A stretch of 9,207 nt of DNA, taken from positions 1 to 9,207 of the forward strand of contig JAAYNT010000116.1 of NCBI GenBank assembly GCA_012520715.1. Reading direction: 5' to 3'. This DNA is from Acholeplasmataceae bacterium (GTDB lineage: Bacteria > Bacillota_I > Bacilli_A > Acholeplasmatales > Acholeplasmataceae). Below, in pieces: positions 5,547 to 9,207 of this stretch (its first letter is position 1; every line of letters starts with the position of its first letter). Both the position numbers and the translations under genes were made by a program. The notes beneath the pieces were generated by a model. That model saw only the letters and a program-made list of their open reading frames with translations, had not been told where the DNA came from and ran no database searches.

Positions 5547-6675
5547 TAATAAAAGAAAAAAAGTAATTTTAGGCCTATCAGGCGGAGTAGATTCCGCTGT
5601 AGCCTTATATATATTAAAAAAGCAAGGTTATGATGTCATAGCCGTTTTTATGCGTAATTGGGACTCGGCTCTAAACCGTGATATTTTAGGTAACCCAACA
5701 TCATTTGATGATATCTGCCCGCAAGAGCGTGATTATCAAGATGCTTTAAAAGTTGCAAATCAACTTGGAGTTAAATTAGAAAGAGTTGATTTTATTAAAG
5801 AGTATTGGGACAGAGTATTTACATACTTTTTAGATGAGTATAAATTAAATAGAACACCAAATCCTGATGTTTTATGTAATAACGAAATTAAGTTTAAAGC
5901 TTTTCTAGATTACGCTATGACCAAAGATGTAGATTATATTGCTATGGGACATTACGCAAGAGTAGAACATACTAAGGATGGCTCTAAACTATTAAAAGGA
6001 ATTGATAAAAATAAAGACCAGTCTTACTTTTTATCACAACTAACAAGTGAGCAATTATCAAAAGCACTATTTCCAGTTGGGGATATCGATAAAACAGAAG
6101 TAAGAGAAATTGCACACAAGTTAGGATTAGTTGTTAAAGATAAAAAAGATTCAACCGGAATCTGTTTTATTGGAGAGAGGGACTTTAACAAATTCCTATC
6201 TAATTACTTACCAGCCAAGCCTGGTAAAATGAAACGATTAGACGGAACTGTAATAGGTGATCATTACGGACTGATGAATTACACCATCGGACAAAGAAAA
6301 GGACTTGGAATAGGGACATTAGACGGACTTGATGGTCCGTGGTATGTCGTTGGTAAAGATTTGAAAACCAACACCTTACTTGTTGAGAACAAAGACAATT
6401 TAGATTATTTAAAATCAGATGAAGCAACTATTATTAACTACGTTTGGCGTGGTCCAAAAGTAAATGGTAAATATAATGCTAAATTTAGATATCGTCAAGC
6501 TGATCAACCAGTAGAAGTTGAGTTTATTGACGATAATAAAATGATTGTTAGATATAAAGATATAAAAGCTGTAACTCCAGGTCAAGTATGCGCCATTTAT
6601 GATGGTGATGTATGTCTTGGCTCTGGTTTTATTGATGAAGTATTTTATAAAAAAGAAAGAAGAATTTATTCATGA
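5530..6675 (+). CDS. mnmA: tRNA-specific 2-thiouridylase MnmA (TrmU)
   Basis: MnmA adenylates U34 of tRNA Lys, Glu and Gln and replaces its 2-oxygen with sulfur passed on from a cysteine desulfurase. This stabilises codon reading and acts in the cytoplasm. The product is 381 residues from ATG 5530. Seen: PP-loop SGGVDS (17-22), the NWD/DICPQERDYQDA region (44-72), the first catalytic cysteine C116 in NPDVLCN, MGHYARV (139-145), KDQSYFLSQL (162-171), the second catalytic cysteine C212 in DSTGICFIG, and YTIGQRKGLGIG downstream. Both catalytic cysteines are present, so it should be active. The start is uncertain: AGGAG (5522-5526) is only 3 bases before ATG 5530, TTG 5536 is 9 bases away, and ATG 5506 lacks a site; 5530 is the compromise. 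It overlaps nadE by 17 bases and recD2 by 4 (ATGA), indicating translational coupling. No desulfurase gene (iscS/yrvO) is in the window. Confidence 0.95.
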   Translation: MKLTSNNKRKKVILGLSGGVDSAVALYILKKQGYDVIAVFMRNWDSALNRDILGNPTSFDDICPQERDYQDALKVANQLGVKLERVDFIKEYWDRVFTYFLDEYKLNRTPNPDVLCNNEIKFKAFLDYAMTKDVDYIAMGHYARVEHTKDGSKLLKGIDKNKDQSYFLSQLTSEQLSKALFPVGDIDKTEVREIAHKLGLVVKDKKDSTGICFIGERDFNKFLSNYLPAKPGKMKRLDGTVIGDHYGLMNYTIGQRKGLGIGTLDGLDGPWYVVGKDLKTNTLLVENKDNLDYLKSDEATIINYVWRGPKVNGKYNAKFRYRQADQPVEVEFIDDNKMIVRYKDIKAVTPGQVCAIYDGDVCLGSGFIDEVFYKKERRIYS

Positions 6676-8915
6676 TCTTTGAGCTTGAAAAGTTAAGTGG
6701 TTATATAACTAGATATCGTTTCCATAATGAGGAAAATAGTTATTCCATTGCAACCTTAAAAACTAAAGATGATCGCAATGTAACAATCGTTGGTCACTTC
6801 CCAAAAGTGACCAACGATTTATTGTATGAACTAGAAGGAACTTGGACAACTCATCCTACTTACGGTGAACAATTTAGAGTTGAGCTTTTTAAAAGAGCAT
6901 CTCTTAATTCAGTAGAAGGAGTAGTTACATATTTATCAAGTGATTATTTTCCAGGTATTGGTCCTAAGACGGCTAGTAAAATAGTTGAGACTTTTGGAAC
7001 TGATGCAATTAGTAAAATTTTAGAAGATAAAATGATTTTGCGTGAAATTGGCTTAAACGTAATAAGAATTGAAAGACTATACCAACAACTATTAAGTAAT
7101 CAAACACTAGAAGCCGTTAATATTGAATTATTTGAGTTAGATATTAGAGGCAATACCGCAGCTAAAATAGTTGCTAAATACGGACAAAAAGCCGCGGTTA
7201 TAGTTAAAAGTAACCCATATAAACTAATTGATGATATTAGCGGTATTGGCTTTATTAGAGCTGATGAAATAGCTACTAAAATAGGAATTGAAAAAGATGA
7301 TCCAAGAAGAGTAAAAGCTGCTATTATTTATTCAATTAATGAATATGGCCAAAAAAATGGCGACACTTATGCCCTTCATGAGCAAGTTATTAGTTATGCT
7401 AATCAATTTTTACAAATTGAAATTGACTATACAAATACTATTAATGAATTAGTAGCTGAGAAGAAAATAGTACTTGAAGATAATAGATATTACTTATCAC
7501 CTGCTTATTATGCAGAAGTAGGAGTTGCTAAGAAAATATTAAATATTTGTAATCAACAAGAAGATAGTATCAATTCTGATATTATATACAAAGCAATTAC
7601 TAAAGTAGAAGAAATTATTGGAATTAATTATACAGAAGTACAAAAAGAAGCTATTTATGAAGCAGTTATAAATCCAGTTACTGTTATTACCGGTGGCCCT
7701 GGAACCGGTAAAACAACAATTATTGATGGCATTATGCAAGTATATTCAATCATAAACGAAGTTCCTCAAAATCACATGCAAGCCTACATTAAAGTAATGG
7801 CACCAACTGGTAGGGCAGCCAAAAGAATGCGAGAAATTTTAGACTTTAATGCCACAACAATTCATAAAGGCTTAGGCATGGATTATAGTGGAAAGTTTGT
7901 ATATGATGATAAAAACTTAATCCCAGAAAAATTAATAATTATTGATGAAGCATCAATGATTGATATATTCTTAGCTAATTCACTTTTTAAGGCGATTAAA
8001 GATGATGCTAAAGTTATTATTGTTGGTGACGTTGATCAATTACCAAGTGTTGGACCCGGCTTGTTTTTAACTGATTTAATTAACTCTAATGTGGCAACCA
8101 CCATTAGACTTAATCAAATTCATCGTCAAGCTGAAGGTTCACAAATTATTAAAATAGCTAACAAAGTTAATACTCAAACACTAGATTATTATGATTTAGT
8201 ATCAGATAGTGATACATATATTTATAAACTTCAAAGAAGTGAATTAAAAGCTTTAATTACAAGATTAGTATCTGGAGCTATTGACCAAGGTTATTCAATT
8301 ATTGAAGATATTCAAATCTTAATCCCTCAGTATAAAGGTGATTTAGGAATTGATGAAGTTAACAAGCTAATTCAAGAAATGTATATTGAAAACCGGCTGA
8401 TAAGTGTAAAAAATGGTGACGTTGAATACTTTGTTGGTGACAAAGTTATTCAACTAGAAAATGACACCACTAAAGATATAATGAACGGTGATATTGGGGT
8501 TGTAAAGGAAATATTATTTGATAGTAATCAAAAACCAACAATCAAAGTGGAATTTGATGGAATCTTAGTTAGCTATACAAAATTAGAGCTAGATCAATTA
8601 AACTTAGCATATGCAATCTCAATTCATAAATCGCAAGGTTCTGAATATCCGATTGTTATTATTCCAATAGTTAGAAACTATATTCATATGCTAAGAAAAG
8701 AACTACTTTATACAGCTATTACTAGATCTAAAAACTTCTTATTTATTTTAGGAGATGTAGATTTAATGATTTATGCGGCTAACCGCTTAACAAACCCAAG
8801 ACAATCAACATTAGAGTATCGTTTAACTAATGAAGTTACAAAAAATGCACCGTCAATATTTGATGAAATAGATGAAGATGATGATGACGATGTTAGTCCA
8901 TATGATTTTATGTAA
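6672..8915 (+). CDS. recD2: RecD2-type ATP-dependent DNA helicase
   Basis: RecD2 is a superfamily 1B 5'-3' DNA helicase that works in DNA repair and replication without RecBC. The product is 747 residues, normal for the family. Domains in order: an N-terminal OB-like region (about 1-75, with the typical LEGTWTTHPTYGEQF, 54-68); helix-hairpin-helix elements PGIGPKTASKIVETFG (94-109) and ISGIGFIRADEIATKIG (189-205), a feature of RecD2 rather than RecBCD RecD; helicase motif I GGPGTGKTT (341-349); Ia APTGRAAKRM (377-386); II IIDEASMID (423-431); III VGDVDQLPSVGPG (451-463); IV LNQIHRQ (480-486); an SH3-like segment VGDKVIQLEND (588-598); V AISIHKSQGSE (648-658); VI LLYTAITRSK (678-687). It ends with an acidic run (DEIDEDDDDD, 731-740) and SPYDFM. 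ATG 6672 overlaps the mnmA stop as ATGA. Adjacency to mnmA is a conserved Bacillota arrangement. All helicase motifs look intact. Confidence 0.95.
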   Translation: MIFELEKLSGYITRYRFHNEENSYSIATLKTKDDRNVTIVGHFPKVTNDLLYELEGTWTTHPTYGEQFRVELFKRASLNSVEGVVTYLSSDYFPGIGPKTASKIVETFGTDAISKILEDKMILREIGLNVIRIERLYQQLLSNQTLEAVNIELFELDIRGNTAAKIVAKYGQKAAVIVKSNPYKLIDDISGIGFIRADEIATKIGIEKDDPRRVKAAIIYSINEYGQKNGDTYALHEQVISYANQFLQIEIDYTNTINELVAEKKIVLEDNRYYLSPAYYAEVGVAKKILNICNQQEDSINSDIIYKAITKVEEIIGINYTEVQKEAIYEAVINPVTVITGGPGTGKTTIIDGIMQVYSIINEVPQNHMQAYIKVMAPTGRAAKRMREILDFNATTIHKGLGMDYSGKFVYDDKNLIPEKLIIIDEASMIDIFLANSLFKAIKDDAKVIIVGDVDQLPSVGPGLFLTDLINSNVATTIRLNQIHRQAEGSQIIKIANKVNTQTLDYYDLVSDSDTYIYKLQRSELKALITRLVSGAIDQGYSIIEDIQILIPQYKGDLGIDEVNKLIQEMYIENRLISVKNGDVEYFVGDKVIQLENDTTKDIMNGDIGVVKEILFDSNQKPTIKVEFDGILVSYTKLELDQLNLAYAISIHKSQGSEYPIVIIPIVRNYIHMLRKELLYTAITRSKNFLFILGDVDLMIYAANRLTNPRQSTLEYRLTNEVTKNAPSIFDEIDEDDDDDVSPYDFM
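6785..6819. repeat. Perfect 15-bp inverted repeat (hairpin) inside recD2
   Basis: AATCGTTGGTCACTT (6785-6799), 5-base loop CCCAA, then AAGTGACCAACGATT (6805-6819), with no mismatch. It lies 113 bases after the recD2 start and encodes TIVGHFPKVTNDL (residues 38-50). The arms use ATC, CAC, TTC, GTG, ACC and AAC, third-base G/C codons that are the minority in this AT-rich gene. There is only a three-T run after the stem, so it is not a standard terminator. Confidence 0.9.
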
Positions 8916-8927
8916 GGAGTGAGTTAA

Positions 8928-9207
8928 ATGGCGCGAAGAAAGAAAAAAGAAAGCTTATTAGCTATTTTGATAGTTGGCATTTTCACTTTAATTATTGGTA
9001 TAATAACAATAATTTTTAAAATATTGTTTTTCTTTTTTGAGTGGATTATCTTTCATACATCAAAATATAGTAAAAAAACTAATAACGGCTTTCTAAAAAC
9101 ATATTTCGACAAAGGAAATTACGGAGAATTTCGTTTTTATAGAAAATTAATTCGTATTATTCCTAGTGATCAAATATTAGCTAATGTATATTTAGAGAAA
9201 AAAACTG
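8928..9207 (+). CDS. Membrane-anchored NERD-domain protein, 3' end cut off
   Basis: The frame is open from ATG 8928 to the end of the window (93 residues seen). The ribosome site AAGGAG (8914-8919) overlaps the recD2 stop and is 8 bases before the ATG; the gap to recD2 is 12 bases, so the gene belongs to the same operon. The N-terminus is very basic (MARRKKK), followed by a long hydrophobic stretch (about residues 10-42, LLAILIVG...ILFFFF), enough for one or two membrane helices, with the basic start predicting a cytoplasmic N-terminus. After that, KGNYGEFRFYRKLIRI (62-77) and ILANVYLEKK (83-92) resemble the start of the nuclease-related (NERD) domain: the 'G..GE..v...L' and 'vL.nvyl' pattern. 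The catalytic residues further on are outside the window. The NERD call rests on this short match; a hypothetical membrane protein is the fallback. Its place after recD2 suggests a DNA-related job (inference). Confidence 0.65.
   Translation, partial: MARRKKKESLLAILIVGIFTLIIGIITIIFKILFFFFEWIIFHTSKYSKKTNNGFLKTYFDKGNYGEFRFYRKLIRIIPSDQILANVYLEKKT

Noticed and set aside
6208..6227. Inverted repeat TTACCAG...CTGGTAA inside mnmA
   Set aside because: Only 7 bp, and it encodes the conserved LPAKPGK stretch, so the protein sequence explains it.
6315..6333. ACGGAC...GTCCGT hairpin inside mnmA
   Set aside because: A 6-bp stem in coding sequence with no T-run and no context; expected by chance.
6200..6427. 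Minus-strand and other short open frames opposite rsmH, nadE, mnmA and recD2
   Set aside because: They are shadows of strongly conserved genes on the other strand, with no ribosome sites or recognisable domains.
7690..7710. ACCGGT occurring twice in recD2
   Set aside because: It falls in the Walker A codons (TGGPGTGK), where repeated Thr-Gly codons produce it.

Overview
The window is an AT-rich stretch, roughly 30% GC by eye, from a low-GC Gram-positive type bacterium. Shine-Dalgarno sites are strong (AAGGAGG type) and codons ending in A or T dominate. UGA is a stop codon: mnmA ends in TGA and every tryptophan seen is TGG. This argues against the UGA=Trp Mycoplasma/Spiroplasma group and fits a deep-branching Mollicutes-like lineage (Acholeplasma, Izemoplasma or RF39-like) or another AT-rich Bacillota. 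The taxon is inferred from composition and gene set only.

Layout: (1) Positions 1-819 hold the 3' part of rsmH (16S rRNA m4C1402 methyltransferase). (2) Positions 840-1282, just downstream on the same strand, hold the decayed, internally deleted remnant of an FtsX/MacB-type ABC transporter permease in place of the cell-division genes that often follow rsmH. (3) A bidirectional terminator at 1285-1316 separates this from a convergent Fur-family regulator (minus strand, 1327-1758). (4) The 233-base divergent intergenic region 1759-1991 carries a good minus-strand promoter for fur, a Fur-box-like inverted repeat, and a good plus-strand promoter whose -35/-10 spacer is filled by a near-perfect palindrome. 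(5) A single-gene unit for an extended-SDR NAD-dependent epimerase/reductase (1992-3026) ends in a terminator at 3047-3072. (6) An extended -10 promoter at about 3104-3112 starts a tightly packed operon that runs off the window: nadD - nadE - mnmA - recD2 - NERD-domain membrane protein. The first four genes overlap one another by 1, 17 and 4 bases, and the last gap is 12 bases.

nadD and nadE encode the last two steps of NAD synthesis: NaMN to NaAD, then NaAD to NAD. mnmA thiolates tRNA wobble uridine, recD2 is a DNA-repair helicase, and the NERD protein is a putative membrane-anchored nuclease-related protein. Proximity of mnmA and recD2 is a known Bacillota arrangement.

Most of the window is ordinary housekeeping. 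The points worth a second look are: NadE keeps its nitrilase-type glutaminase domain but has glycine where the catalytic cysteine should be; a perfect 15-bp hairpin lies inside recD2 and is built with third-position G/C codons unusual for this genome; a terminator-like hairpin lies inside nadE; the Fur-family protein has no cysteine at all; two candidate operators lie in the fur/epimerase intergenic region; and the permease has been reduced to its two ends. I found no CRISPR array, transposon, tRNA or rRNA, and no evidence of a wholly new system.
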